A DNA stretch of 64,000 bases from the NCBI RefSeq assembly GCF_009807035.1, contig NZ_WUBI01000005.1, forward strand, positions 175,624 to 239,623, read 5' to 3'. The notes below the pieces were generated by a model. The model was given only the letters and a program-made list of their open reading frames with translations, was not told the origin of the DNA and searched no databases. Position 1 is the first letter of the stretch, and each line of letters begins with the position of its first letter. The position numbers and the translations under genes were made by a program. This DNA comes from Paenibacillus dendrobii. GTDB lineage: Bacteria; Bacillota; Bacilli; Paenibacillales; Paenibacillaceae. Below, piece by piece: positions 8,357 through 16,556 of this stretch.

Positions 8357-9163
8357 ATGGCAAAAGAATTTCTGAGACTGATGACAGAGCTCTCCTCGAG
8401 AAAGTGGCTTTCTGCATTGATGGGACGCTTCTCTCACAGCAGACTCAGCCGGGGAATCATCCCTACTTTTATCAAAAGCTATCAAATCCCCGCCCATGAG
8501 GCGGAGAAGGAAATACATGAATACCGAACCTTGAACGAGTTTTTCTCGCGCCGGCTGAAGCCGGGCATGCGTCCTGTCGCGGAAGGCTCTGATGTCCTGA
8601 CAAGCCCAGTCGACGCCAAAATTACGGCGATGGGCGAAATCAGCACGGGAACGATCCTGAACGTAAAGGGACAAGACTACTCCGTGGCGGAACTGCTGAA
8701 TTTTTCTCCTCATCTGGAGTTGTACAAACACGGATATTTCTTTGTTTTATATCTCAGCCCGACGGACTATCACCGCATACATTCGCCTGTCACTGGCGTC
8801 CGCACGGAAAGTGAGCATATTAAGGGACGCGCTTACCCGGTAAACGAATTCGGGATGACCCAAATGAAGTCGGTATTATGCCGGAACGAGCGGCTGATTA
8901 CCTATATCGCCGGCGAATATGGTGAAGTGGCTGTCGTCAAAGTGGGTGCTATGAACGTGAGCAGCATCCGATACAATGATGAGTCCGTGTCACGCTGGAA
9001 CAACGGCGATGATCTCGCCTATTTCGAGTTTGGATCAACTGTCGTGCTCTTAACCCAGGATGGAACCTTTACCCCTCGTTCAGATCTGAAGCACGGAGAT
9101 CAGGTGAAAATGGGGCAGCTTCTCGGAACGCTTCATCCCCAGCTCCCACGCTCGAAAGGTTAA
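8357..9163 (+). CDS. psd: phosphatidylserine decarboxylase proenzyme
   Basis: A 268-residue membrane-associated enzyme converting phosphatidylserine to phosphatidylethanolamine. The self-cleavage motif that creates the pyruvoyl group is present as FGST (225-228), with S227 as the future pyruvoyl residue; the motif is more often LGST. The Asp and His of the catalytic triad are visible in SPVDAK (D86) and HRIHSPV (H142). The ATG at 8357 follows GAAGGGAG. The 292 bases between the TPP riboswitch and this gene hold its promoter but no ORF. It ends directly against the convergent SDR gene with no space for a terminator. I saw no pssA gene in the window. Confidence 0.93.
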   Translation: MAKEFLRLMTELSSRKWLSALMGRFSHSRLSRGIIPTFIKSYQIPAHEAEKEIHEYRTLNEFFSRRLKPGMRPVAEGSDVLTSPVDAKITAMGEISTGTILNVKGQDYSVAELLNFSPHLELYKHGYFFVLYLSPTDYHRIHSPVTGVRTESEHIKGRAYPVNEFGMTQMKSVLCRNERLITYIAGEYGEVAVVKVGAMNVSSIRYNDESVSRWNNGDDLAYFEFGSTVVLLTQDGTFTPRSDLKHGDQVKMGQLLGTLHPQLPRSKG

Positions 9164-10021
9164 CTACGACCGCCTGAGCACAGAAGCCATCATTCTCTGA
9201 AAGAGGCGACCCGGCAGTGCCGCCTTGGCTCCCAGGGTAAGCCTGGTGCTGCGGGGCAGCGCGTACCGGAATGCCGGACGCTTCTTACAGGCAATATGCG
9301 CGACCATCCGGGCGACCTCTTGGGGGTCGCCTCCTTGTTGTGCGCTTTTTTGCGAGAAGGCAAGCACTTTGTCCAGCATAGTCTGATAAGGTGATCCGGG
9401 TGCCGTACTCATTTGGGTGAAGCCTTTGTCCCAAATCGGCGTGCCATAGGCTCCCGGCTCCACCATAACGACATCAATGCCGAATGGCTCTGTCTCCAGC
9501 GCAAGGCATTCGCTGAAGCCTTCCACCGCGAATTTAGAAGCAGCATATGGACCGTAGCCCGGGAATCCGATCCGGCCGCTGATGCTGCTCATCTGGATGA
9601 TCCGGCCCTTCCGCTGTTCCCGCATCAGGGGAAGCACCGCCTGTGTCACTCGCACCATCCCGTGAAAATTCGTATTCATCTGCTCCTGCCATACCTCGGC
9701 AGGCACGTCCTCAATAAATCCTCCGTATGCCGTCCCTGCATTGTTCACAAGTACATCCAAACGGCCATGTTGATTCTTTATGTATGCCGCAGTCCGCTTC
9801 ACTTCGTCCTCACGGGTTACATCCAGTTGGACGATATGAACCCGGGCATTCACACCCGCCTGCTCCGCAGCATCCTTCAGCTTGCCTGCTGTCTCCATTC
9901 TACGGATGCCTGCAATCACAACAAAGCCGCGCAGCGCCAGTTCGATGCAAGTCAACAAGCCGAAGCCGCTGGAGCTGCCGGTTACCAGAGCAACCGGATC
10001 TCCTTGACATGATGTCATCAT
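9164..10021 (-). CDS. SDR family NAD(P)-dependent oxidoreductase
   Basis: A 285-residue classical short-chain dehydrogenase. The cofactor glycine motif is TGSSSGFG (residues 16-23), NNAG is present near residue 93, the catalytic Ser sits in QMSSISG and the YxxxK motif is YAASK. The substrate cannot be told from sequence. The gene starts 9 bp after the phosphotransferase gene, so both are likely cotranscribed. Start ATG at 10021 follows AAGGAGGGG; the adjacent ATG at 10018 has slightly better spacing. Confidence 0.88.
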   Translation of the reverse strand: MMTSCQGDPVALVTGSSSGFGLLTCIELALRGFVVIAGIRRMETAGKLKDAAEQAGVNARVHIVQLDVTREDEVKRTAAYIKNQHGRLDVLVNNAGTAYGGFIEDVPAEVWQEQMNTNFHGMVRVTQAVLPLMREQRKGRIIQMSSISGRIGFPGYGPYAASKFAVEGFSECLALETEPFGIDVVMVEPGAYGTPIWDKGFTQMSTAPGSPYQTMLDKVLAFSQKSAQQGGDPQEVARMVAHIACKKRPAFRYALPRSTRLTLGAKAALPGRLFQRMMASVLRRS

Positions 10022-10030
10022 ATCCCCTCC

Positions 10031-11041
10031 TTACACAGGAATGGCGTTGAATAAAAACGGCTTTCCATCCAGATAATGACGGATCAGCGACAAGCTGTAC
10101 GGCTTGCTCTCCCGCAGCTCTGCCGCTTCCCATGGGTGCGGAGCATGGAAACTTTGGTTTTCTATCAACGATTTGATAAAAAAGGTTTCCAGCGAATGGA
10201 CCGCATCCGAATCAGAGGGAAGAGGCAGAAGGCTCTCATAACCGTCCAGGAACATTTGCCGCTGCGCCGGATACAAGCCTATGAAAGCCTGCGCCAGATC
10301 ATATGCATAATAGCCATATCCGCAGCGCCCAAAATCGATAGGGAACGACTCACCGTCTTTGAATACCAAATTTCCCTGATGGAAATCAGCGTGGATCATA
10401 CCGAAGCGATGCCCGTCCCTTGGCATTCCAGACATATGGGCTGTGATTTTGCTAGCGGCTTGCTCATACAGGCCAAATTCCTCTGCTGTCAGGAAACAGC
10501 GGTAATGCTTTTGGAGTCGATCTACTTCCTGCTCGAACCTCTCTATTCCCCAAGTGGGACGAATAAAGCCCTCCGAAGGATGGAATGTCTGTGCTGCCTC
10601 ATGCATCCTGGCCAGCAGAACCCCCATTTTGCGAACCAGGCTCTCGTTGAAATTCCCTTCCCAGTGTTCGCCTTCAATCCATCTCAACACGGATACCTTC
10701 CAGCTTTGTCCCCGTTCGGTTTCCACTTCAGTAACATAAGAGCCTTCCAGATTGGCTACTCCTGTCGGAACCGTTAAACCATGGTTTGCCGATAAATCAT
10801 CAAGCCATTCTAGTTCCGAAGAAATTTCCCGCGAAGACGCCGAGCCCGGATGAATGCGCAGCAGATAGGAACTGGCAGCTCCATCCTCGATTTTATAGGT
10901 CACATGCTCCGAGACCTGAAGGAAAATAAGATTCTCTTCATGTAAATCATATTGCTCTAGCGCAGCCGTTAAAGCCGCTTCGGCCTGGACTAGCAGCAAT
11001 CTTCGGCTGTCTTCCGTATCTGCATTAAATGCTTCGTTCAT
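10031..11041 (-). CDS. aminoglycoside phosphotransferase/choline kinase-like protein
   Basis: A 336-residue member of the APH superfamily of kinase-like small-molecule phosphotransferases. The catalytic loop is HADFHQGNLVF (about 226-236), followed by the metal-binding PIDFGRCGYG with a DxG-like DF-G element. The N-terminal lobe binds ATP (YLLRIHP region). It resembles homoserine-kinase/YtmP-type kinases rather than a known resistance enzyme. Cotranscribed with the downstream SDR gene. Substrate unknown; I would not call it a resistance gene. Confidence 0.8.
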   Translation of the reverse strand: MNEAFNADTEDSRRLLLVQAEAALTAALEQYDLHEENLIFLQVSEHVTYKIEDGAASSYLLRIHPGSASSREISSELEWLDDLSANHGLTVPTGVANLEGSYVTEVETERGQSWKVSVLRWIEGEHWEGNFNESLVRKMGVLLARMHEAAQTFHPSEGFIRPTWGIERFEQEVDRLQKHYRCFLTAEEFGLYEQAASKITAHMSGMPRDGHRFGMIHADFHQGNLVFKDGESFPIDFGRCGYGYYAYDLAQAFIGLYPAQRQMFLDGYESLLPLPSDSDAVHSLETFFIKSLIENQSFHAPHPWEAAELRESKPYSLSLIRHYLDGKPFLFNAIPV

Positions 11042-11137
11042 TGTTTGTATGCCCCCTCGTCAATATCTGCATTATGGCTGTATTGGTAGAATAACATATT
11101 TGCTGTAATCCTTTTTTCATTTGGGTACCGAGTAATC

Positions 11138-11174
11138 AAAAAAAGCAGCCACGGCTCCAAACTCCCGTGCTGCC
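11138..11174 (-). terminator. intrinsic terminator
   Basis: On the minus strand GGCAGCACGG pairs with CCGTGGCTGC (with a mismatch) and is followed by seven T residues. It would end transcription of the AraC gene and the small basic ORF upstream of it. Confidence 0.8.
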
Positions 11175-11193
11175 CTTTATAATCAATACGTTC

Positions 11194-11310
11194 TCAAAAC
11201 CACAAATCCATTGCAGGCTCGCTGGCCTTGTACCGGCGCATCCGTGTCCGGACCACGCTGCGGCCGCCATGGAAAATTTCGCGTCTGCGTATTCTCCGTC
11301 TGTACGTCAT
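11194..11310 (-). CDS. candidate small arginine-rich peptide (38 aa)
   Basis: An ATG at 11308-11310 is preceded by GAAGGGGGGTTAGCGCGG, a strong ribosome binding site at good distance. The reading frame gives 38 residues, very rich in arginine at the N-terminus (MTYRRRIRRREIF) and ending in DLWF. An intrinsic terminator follows 20 bases after the stop. An overlapping frame of 50 codons (start near 11339) has no such ribosome binding site. I do not recognise the peptide; high basicity could mean nucleic acid binding or only chance. Confidence 0.4.
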   Translation of the reverse strand: MTYRRRIRRREIFHGGRSVVRTRMRRYKASEPAMDLWF

Positions 11311-11397
11311 CCGCGCTAACCCCCCTTCGTTTCATGAACCATGTTGTGTACTTCACCCTATTTACCCGAGCTTGACATGGCCGAAACAAAACCAGGA

Positions 11398-12183
11398 TTA
11401 ACGGATTTCCGAAGGCTTTTTGCCTGTATACTGCTTAAATTGCCTGCTGAAGAAAAAGATATCACGGTAACCCAGCGCATCCGCTACTTCCGTCACATTC
11501 ATTCCCGCATGCAACAGCAGATGCTGAGCGCGCTCGATTCTTGTCCGTATGATATAGGACTGTACCGGCGTTCCAATCAGCTCCTTGAACTTGATCGAAA
11601 AATAACGCGGGGAGAGGCCGGCACGGGCCGCAAGATCCTCGACGCGGTGAGGCTTGCCAGGATGCTGCTGAACGTAATTCGCAATTTCGTGAATCACTTC
11701 GGTCAGCTGGTTGCTGACTTTCTTCTCTTCCGGCTGCTCGCGGTCATGCCGCAGGAGATGGATCATCAGCTGCTTCAAGATCAGCTGTCCTTCCTCTTCG
11801 GCGGCAAACGTGTTGACAAGGAACAGCCTCACGTATCTGGCAAGCATATATTCAAAATCAACCGTATCCGTCAGGCGACGGTAAGGCAGCGGTACCTCGC
11901 TTACCGGCTCGGATATTCTGAAGTGGCTGTATGTAAGCACAAGAGGCTTCTGCGGATTATGAATCGCGCTCGTATGGTCTCCGGGTCTGAACAAAAAGCA
12001 GCTGCCCTTGCCGACCTCAAAAGATTCATCGTTGCGGATGACCGTCCCTTCGCCGCTCCACACATAAAATAGATCGTAGTTTTCAAGCGCTTTCTCGCGC
12101 TTTTGCCATTTCCACCCCGGCTCGCATACAATCTTCGCTAAAGAAGGCAGTATTTGAAAAGAAGATGGCGACGCATGCAGCAT
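11398..12183 (-). CDS. AraC family transcriptional regulator
   Basis: A 261-residue regulator. Residues 1-150 form a cupin-like sensing domain (VGKGSCFLFRPGDHTS) and residues about 165-261 hold the two helix-turn-helix motifs of AraC proteins, the first in VEDLAARAGLSPRYFS and the second in NVTEVADALGYRDIFFFSRQF, ending in the usual TGKKPSEIR. The effector and targets are unknown; these cupin-type AraC proteins often regulate sugar uptake genes. The ATG at 12183 follows AAGGGGGAATGAC. The 124 bases upstream, towards the MocR gene end, hold its promoter. Confidence 0.9.
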   Translation of the reverse strand: MLHASPSSFQILPSLAKIVCEPGWKWQKREKALENYDLFYVWSGEGTVIRNDESFEVGKGSCFLFRPGDHTSAIHNPQKPLVLTYSHFRISEPVSEVPLPYRRLTDTVDFEYMLARYVRLFLVNTFAAEEEGQLILKQLMIHLLRHDREQPEEKKVSNQLTEVIHEIANYVQQHPGKPHRVEDLAARAGLSPRYFSIKFKELIGTPVQSYIIRTRIERAQHLLLHAGMNVTEVADALGYRDIFFFSRQFKQYTGKKPSEIR

Positions 12184-12307
12184 GTCGTCATTCCCCCTTG
12201 CTTATAAACTAAATTCACCTTGTTACATGCTGTAAATTCGAAATATTTACCTACTGATCCGCAGGTTAATACATACTTTGGATCACATATATGTACATCA
12301 TACTCTT

Positions 12308-13759
12308 TCACGAGAAATTTTGCACATCCTGCCACGCAGCGCGCATTCTGAGGATTCCGTCCGTAATTCGCTCCTCCTCCAGATGAGCAAAACCGAAGCA
12401 GGCCGCGGGAGGCCCTTCATTCAGCCAGTATACCCTGGCATCCCGGAAGCAGATCCCATGCCGATGTGCCGCTTCATAAAACGCTCTGTATTCATCAGGC
12501 GATTTGCGCCACTCTGCATACACGTGCAGACCCGCATCGCCAGGCATCAGTTCAAAAAGATCGCCCATCTGTTCCTTCATCATTTCTGAGAAATGCCGAT
12601 GTCTGGCACCGTAGAGCCTCGTCAAACGGCGTACATGCCTCATGTATCCCCCTTTGGACATAAATCGGGCAAGAGCCCGCTGCTCAAGAAGTCCGGGAGA
12701 CATCGGTTCATACAAAGATTTGGCGCGCATTGCGGCCGCCACCAGTCCTTCCGGCAGCACCGCGTAGCCCAGCCTGAGCCCCGTGAACATTGTTTGAGAG
12801 AACGAGCCGATATAGATCACCCGCTCCTGCGTGTCCAGCGCCTTAAGCGGTTCAATCGGCTTGCCTCCGAACCTGAACTCGCTGTCGTAGTCATCCTCAA
12901 TAATAACCGCATCATGCCGCTGTGCCCAATCGAGAAGCTCGCGTCGCCGCTCCAGGCTCAATACAGCTCCCGTAGGATATTGCCGGCTGGGTGTCACGAA
13001 AAGTATTCCCGCTTCCCAGTCCTTCGGCACAATGCCCTGCCTGTCCACGGTCGCAGGAGTGGCGATTCCTCCGCAGGCCTTGATGGCTCTGCGGATTCCG
13101 TGAAATCCGGGATCCTCCACCACAGCCGTCTCCCCCTCATTCATCAGCAGCTGGAACAAAAGTACAATGCCCTGCATCGAACCGCTGAATAAAACGATAT
13201 GCTCCGGCCGAGCCATAATTCCGCGCGTCACGCGCAATTGGGCCGCTATGGCCTCGCGCAATTCACTATCTCCTTCCGGGGGAGCCTTATGCTGCAAACG
13301 GCTTCCTTTGCGGCCGCCTGCATAAGAAAGTGCGCTCCGCCATTCCTCATACGGAAAACGGCCCATCTCAAGTGGCTGATTTATGAAGCTGATTTCTGCC
13401 TGCTCCGCCGGATCCACGGGAATCCGCGGCAGTTGAAGCAGCCGTTCGCCCCAGTTTGAAAGCTTCACTGGCGTCTCCTTCATTTTTTCCTGCGGACGGG
13501 GCGAATAGCCTGCATGCGTAACAAAGGATCCCCTGCCTGTCTCGGCATGCACATATCCTTCTGCCATCAGCATATCGTAGCTCTGGGCCACTGCTCCCCT
13601 GGATAAGCCGTACAGTTCTGCCAGCTCCCGGGTCGAAGGCAGCTTCATTCCGCCAGGTAACCGCCCATCCTGAATCGCTTCCCTCAAAGCGTGATAAAGC
13701 GCCAAATACTTGAAGCGGTACTTATCGAGATAAGCTTCCATGTGGAGCGTCAGATCCAT
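12308..13759 (-). CDS. MocR/PdxR-type regulator (GntR HTH plus aminotransferase-like domain)
   Basis: A 483-residue fusion: a GntR winged helix (PSTRELAELYGLSRGAVAQSY, split as residues 41-61) and an aspartate-aminotransferase-fold domain that normally binds PLP as effector. The fold motifs VTPSRQYPTG and IIEDDYDSEFRF are intact. The position of the PLP-binding lysine, usually S-K before x-L-F-P-x-LRLGY, reads SQTMFTGLRLGY, so Q322 replaces it. Start ATG 13759 is chosen because GGGGAGGGTAAAGGAC lies just before it. It is divergent from a PNPOx-family gene, the arrangement expected for a regulator and its target. Confidence 0.9.
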   Translation of the reverse strand: MDLTLHMEAYLDKYRFKYLALYHALREAIQDGRLPGGMKLPSTRELAELYGLSRGAVAQSYDMLMAEGYVHAETGRGSFVTHAGYSPRPQEKMKETPVKLSNWGERLLQLPRIPVDPAEQAEISFINQPLEMGRFPYEEWRSALSYAGGRKGSRLQHKAPPEGDSELREAIAAQLRVTRGIMARPEHIVLFSGSMQGIVLLFQLLMNEGETAVVEDPGFHGIRRAIKACGGIATPATVDRQGIVPKDWEAGILFVTPSRQYPTGAVLSLERRRELLDWAQRHDAVIIEDDYDSEFRFGGKPIEPLKALDTQERVIYIGSFSQTMFTGLRLGYAVLPEGLVAAAMRAKSLYEPMSPGLLEQRALARFMSKGGYMRHVRRLTRLYGARHRHFSEMMKEQMGDLFELMPGDAGLHVYAEWRKSPDEYRAFYEAAHRHGICFRDARVYWLNEGPPAACFGFAHLEEERITDGILRMRAAWQDVQNFS

Positions 13760-13833
13760 GTCCTTTACCCTCCCCTTCCATGACAATCCCCTCTGCCATT
13801 CGCTGACAGCAGCTGCATTGATATCTTCACAAT

Positions 13834-13865
13834 AAATTGGACTATAAATTTTAATCTAAATTGGA
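13834..13865. promoter_or_regulatory. candidate MocR operator: direct AAATTGGA repeats
   Basis: Two identical octamers AAATTGGA lie at 13834-13841 and 13858-13865, 24 bases apart start to start, in the 173-bp region between the divergent MocR-type and PNPOx-like genes. MocR regulators typically bind direct repeats, so this is a likely operator; that assignment is inference. Confidence 0.5.
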
Positions 13866-13932
13866 TCTTTTTCCTTGTCAATGACTCCGTTATGATGTCA
13901 ACAACTTACAAATAGAAGTGGGGGAAGCCTGA

Positions 13933-14592
13933 ATGAGAAGAAAGGAATTCAGCGTCAAGGAAGAGCAAGAGATTCATGATTTTTTATCCGGTATGAGCTT
14001 TGGTTTTCTAGGCACCATCGGGGAGGACGGCCGGCCGCGTGTCACTCCTTTGAATTATGTATACGACGGAGGGATTTTCTATTTTCACGGGAGCCGGATC
14101 GGCGAAAAAATGGAGCATTTAAAAGCCAATCCGCATGTCAGCTTCAGCGTAGCCGATGAGTATGCCGTCATTCCGTCCTATTTTACAGATCCAAGCCTCG
14201 CATGTCCCGCTACATCCTATTTCAAAAGCGTAACGGCAACCGGTACCGCTGAAGTGGTAAAGGATTTGGAGGAAAAAGCCGCCGCCTTCTCCATGCTGAT
14301 GAAGAAGCTGCAGCCGGAAGGCGGTTATGAGCCGATTGAAGCATCCAATCCGGTGTACGCACCAAGACTCCGCAATGTAGCCGTGGTCAAAATCGTTGCG
14401 GACCATATCAGTGCCAAGTTCAAATTCGGACAGAATCTCACGAAGGGAAAAAGGGAACAAGTATTATGCGGACTCGAGTCTCGCGGCGCGGATAGAGACA
14501 TGGAAACCGCTGACCATATACGCAGCTGCGTGCCGCTTGCCCGCAAACCGAAAGCGGACAAGGCAGCCCAAGGCTCGGAAGAAGATTATTGA
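13933..14592 (+). CDS. pyridoxamine 5'-phosphate oxidase family flavin protein (NimA-like)
   Basis: A 219-residue protein with the split-barrel flavin-binding fold. The N-terminal FLSGMSFGFLGTIGEDGRPR and VTPLNYVYDGGIFYFHG segments match the PNPOx-like/NimA group, which binds FMN or haem and reduces small molecules. The last 40 residues are a polar, basic extension without recognisable domain. It lacks what is needed to call it a true PdxH. The start at 13933 follows GTGGGGGAAG. It is divergent from the MocR-type regulator and probably under its control. Confidence 0.8.
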   Translation: MRRKEFSVKEEQEIHDFLSGMSFGFLGTIGEDGRPRVTPLNYVYDGGIFYFHGSRIGEKMEHLKANPHVSFSVADEYAVIPSYFTDPSLACPATSYFKSVTATGTAEVVKDLEEKAAAFSMLMKKLQPEGGYEPIEASNPVYAPRLRNVAVVKIVADHISAKFKFGQNLTKGKREQVLCGLESRGADRDMETADHIRSCVPLARKPKADKAAQGSEEDY

Positions 14593-14853
14593 TCCATGTT
14601 TTCTTCGTCAAGAAGCCGTCTGCGAAGCCGAATTTTATGGAAGAACTTCCTCCTGTGGAGAGCAGTGTTCCGGCGAAGTCCGAAAGAAGCGGGTCCGTCG
14701 AAAACCCATGAATTCTTCCTCCTAAAAAGCTCCTTTTTCCGTGACGGTTCCTGCTGCAGGTGATATAATGTTAGGCAGTTAAAACGGATAATCTTACATG
14801 GGGATTTTGCAAAAAAATCCTGACATTACAACCGATTCGGAAGGATGGAAGAA
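14593..14853 (+). promoter_or_regulatory. intergenic region with promoter for the aminotransferase gene
   Basis: A TGATATAATG extended -10 element lies near 14760-14769, about 85 bases before the start codon. No ORF with a ribosome binding site and no clear terminator hairpin were seen in the rest. Confidence 0.4.
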
Positions 14854-16155
14854 ATGTTAAACCCAATCGCTGAACAATTGAATGAAGGCGTTAAATCCGG
14901 CAACCCGCATGTGTATGAGATGCTGTCTACGCTGGGCAAAGAAATCTATTTCCCAAAAGAAGGTATTTTGAGCCAATCTGCCGAAGCGTCCGGACATGCT
15001 AAAAAGTACAATGCCACCATTGGTATTGCGACTGAAGGCGGCATCCCGATGCATTTGGACGTCATTCAAAGCAAGCTCTCCGCTTTCCAGCCTAAGGATC
15101 TGTACCCGTATGCTCCTCCCGCAGGCAAGCCTGAGCTTCGGACCGCATGGCTGACCAAGATGAAAGAGGAGAACCCTTCCCTGCGCGAGAAATCGCTGAG
15201 CAGCCCCATTGTAACCAATGCACTGACACATGGACTGAGCGTCGTTGCCGATCTGTTCGTCAATGAAGGAGACGCGGTCATTTACCCTGATAAAAACTGG
15301 GAGAACTACGAGCTGACCTTCGGTATCCGCCGTCATGCGGAAATCGTGAACTACCCGCTCTTCACCGATGAGATGATGTTTAACAGCCAGGGTCTTCGCG
15401 AAGCGCTTCTTGCCCAGAAGGACAAAGGCAAAGCAATCGTGATCCTGAATTTCCCGAATAATCCTACCGGCTATACGCCCGGCCTTAAGGAAGGCAATGA
15501 GATCGTTGATGCCATCAAGGAAGCTGCAGAAGCGGGCATCAACGTGGTTGTGGTAACGGATGACGCCTATTTCGGATTGTTCTTTGAAGATTCCCTGAAG
15601 GAATCCCTGTTCGGCAAGCTGGCGGATCTTCATCCGCGCGTGCTCGCTGTCAAGGTCGACGGCGCCACCAAGGAGGAATTCGTATGGGGCTTCCGCGTCG
15701 GGTTCATTACCTTTGCTTCCGACAGCAAGGAAGTGCTGAATGCACTGGAGCAAAAAACGCTGGGCATCATCCGCGCTACGATCTCAAGCGGTGCCCATCC
15801 TTCCCAAACCTTCGTGCTCGAAGCGCTCAAAGCGCCTGAATTCCATGCGCAGAAGGAAGAAAAATTCAATATTATGAAAGGCCGTGCCAACAAAGTTAAA
15901 TCTCTGCTGGACAGCGGCAAATATAAAGACGTATGGGAATACTATCCTTTCAATTCCGGATACTTCATGTGCCTGAAGCTGAAGGATATTCATGCTGAAG
16001 AGCTGCGCACGCATATCCTTCATCAATACGGGGTCGGAACGATCGCTCTGGGTGAACATGATCTGCGCGTCGCCTTCTCCTGTATTGAGGAAGAATATCT
16101 GGAAGAGCTTTTTGATCTGGTGTATCAGGGTATTCAGGATCTGAAGAACAAATAA
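14854..16155 (+). CDS. class I/II PLP-dependent aminotransferase
   Basis: A 433-residue fold-type I aminotransferase. Visible motifs are LNFPNNPTGYTPG, VTDDAYFGLF and VDGATKEEFVWGFRVGF, the last containing the Schiff-base lysine and the phosphate-binding arginine. The subfamily resembles uncharacterised Firmicute aminotransferases of about 430 residues; the substrate pair is not evident. An ATG at 14845 overlaps the GGAAGG ribosome binding site, so the ATG at 14854 is preferred. Appears to be a single-gene transcript. Confidence 0.87.
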   Translation: MLNPIAEQLNEGVKSGNPHVYEMLSTLGKEIYFPKEGILSQSAEASGHAKKYNATIGIATEGGIPMHLDVIQSKLSAFQPKDLYPYAPPAGKPELRTAWLTKMKEENPSLREKSLSSPIVTNALTHGLSVVADLFVNEGDAVIYPDKNWENYELTFGIRRHAEIVNYPLFTDEMMFNSQGLREALLAQKDKGKAIVILNFPNNPTGYTPGLKEGNEIVDAIKEAAEAGINVVVVTDDAYFGLFFEDSLKESLFGKLADLHPRVLAVKVDGATKEEFVWGFRVGFITFASDSKEVLNALEQKTLGIIRATISSGAHPSQTFVLEALKAPEFHAQKEEKFNIMKGRANKVKSLLDSGKYKDVWEYYPFNSGYFMCLKLKDIHAEELRTHILHQYGVGTIALGEHDLRVAFSCIEEEYLEELFDLVYQGIQDLKNK

Positions 16156-16287
16156 ATCAGCCCGCACACGACATTTTCGAATAACAATGTTTTTTGATGA
16201 GGAACGGGTAATTGCCCAAGCACAGTCTTCCCCCGGGACATAAGATACGGTGTAACCAAAACAATCCATTGCAAAGGGGAATGAACA

Positions 16288-16410
16288 ATGAGCGAAGAAG
16301 TAAGAGGCGGATACGGATACGGTTGTGGACACGGAATGTTTGGCAACACTGGTGCAATCCTGGTTCTCTTCATCCTCCTGGTCATCATCACTCGTTCTTT
16401 CTGGGTATAA
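16288..16410 (+). CDS. YjcZ family sporulation-type small membrane protein (40 aa)
   Basis: A 40-residue peptide: a Gly/Tyr-rich start (GGYGYGCGHG) followed by a single membrane helix (AILVLFILLVIITRSF) and a terminal WV. This is the organisation of YjcZ/YczN-type small proteins seen in sporulating Bacillales. AAAGGGG lies 8 bases before the ATG, and an intrinsic terminator follows at 16452, so it is probably monocistronic. Too short for most gene finders. Confidence 0.85.
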   Translation: MSEEVRGGYGYGCGHGMFGNTGAILVLFILLVIITRSFWV

Positions 16411-16451
16411 TCTCACACACTTAAATCAACAAGAATCAGCTGAAGCAAAAA

Positions 16452-16490
16452 AGCAGAAGGCCGGAAAATCCCCGGTCTTCTGCTTTTTTT
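16452..16490 (+). terminator. intrinsic terminator (usable in both directions)
   Basis: AGCAGAAGGCCGG pairs with CCGGTCTTCTGCT (a one-base bulge) around a short loop and is followed by seven T residues on the plus strand; a run of A on the 5' side gives it some minus-strand activity for ecsB too. Confidence 0.85.
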
Positions 16491-16556
16491 ATGTTTAGAA
16501 ATTACAACAAAGCCGGATTGTTCTTCAACATTCATTGCTTTGAGCAGATTCCGGCA

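Noticed and set aside
10031..11041. Aminoglycoside resistance gene
   Set aside because: Only general phosphotransferase motifs are present and the context has no mobile element or resistance genes.
14857..15753. Minus-strand frame of 298 codons
   Set aside because: Antisense to the aminotransferase gene, which has clear PLP motifs.
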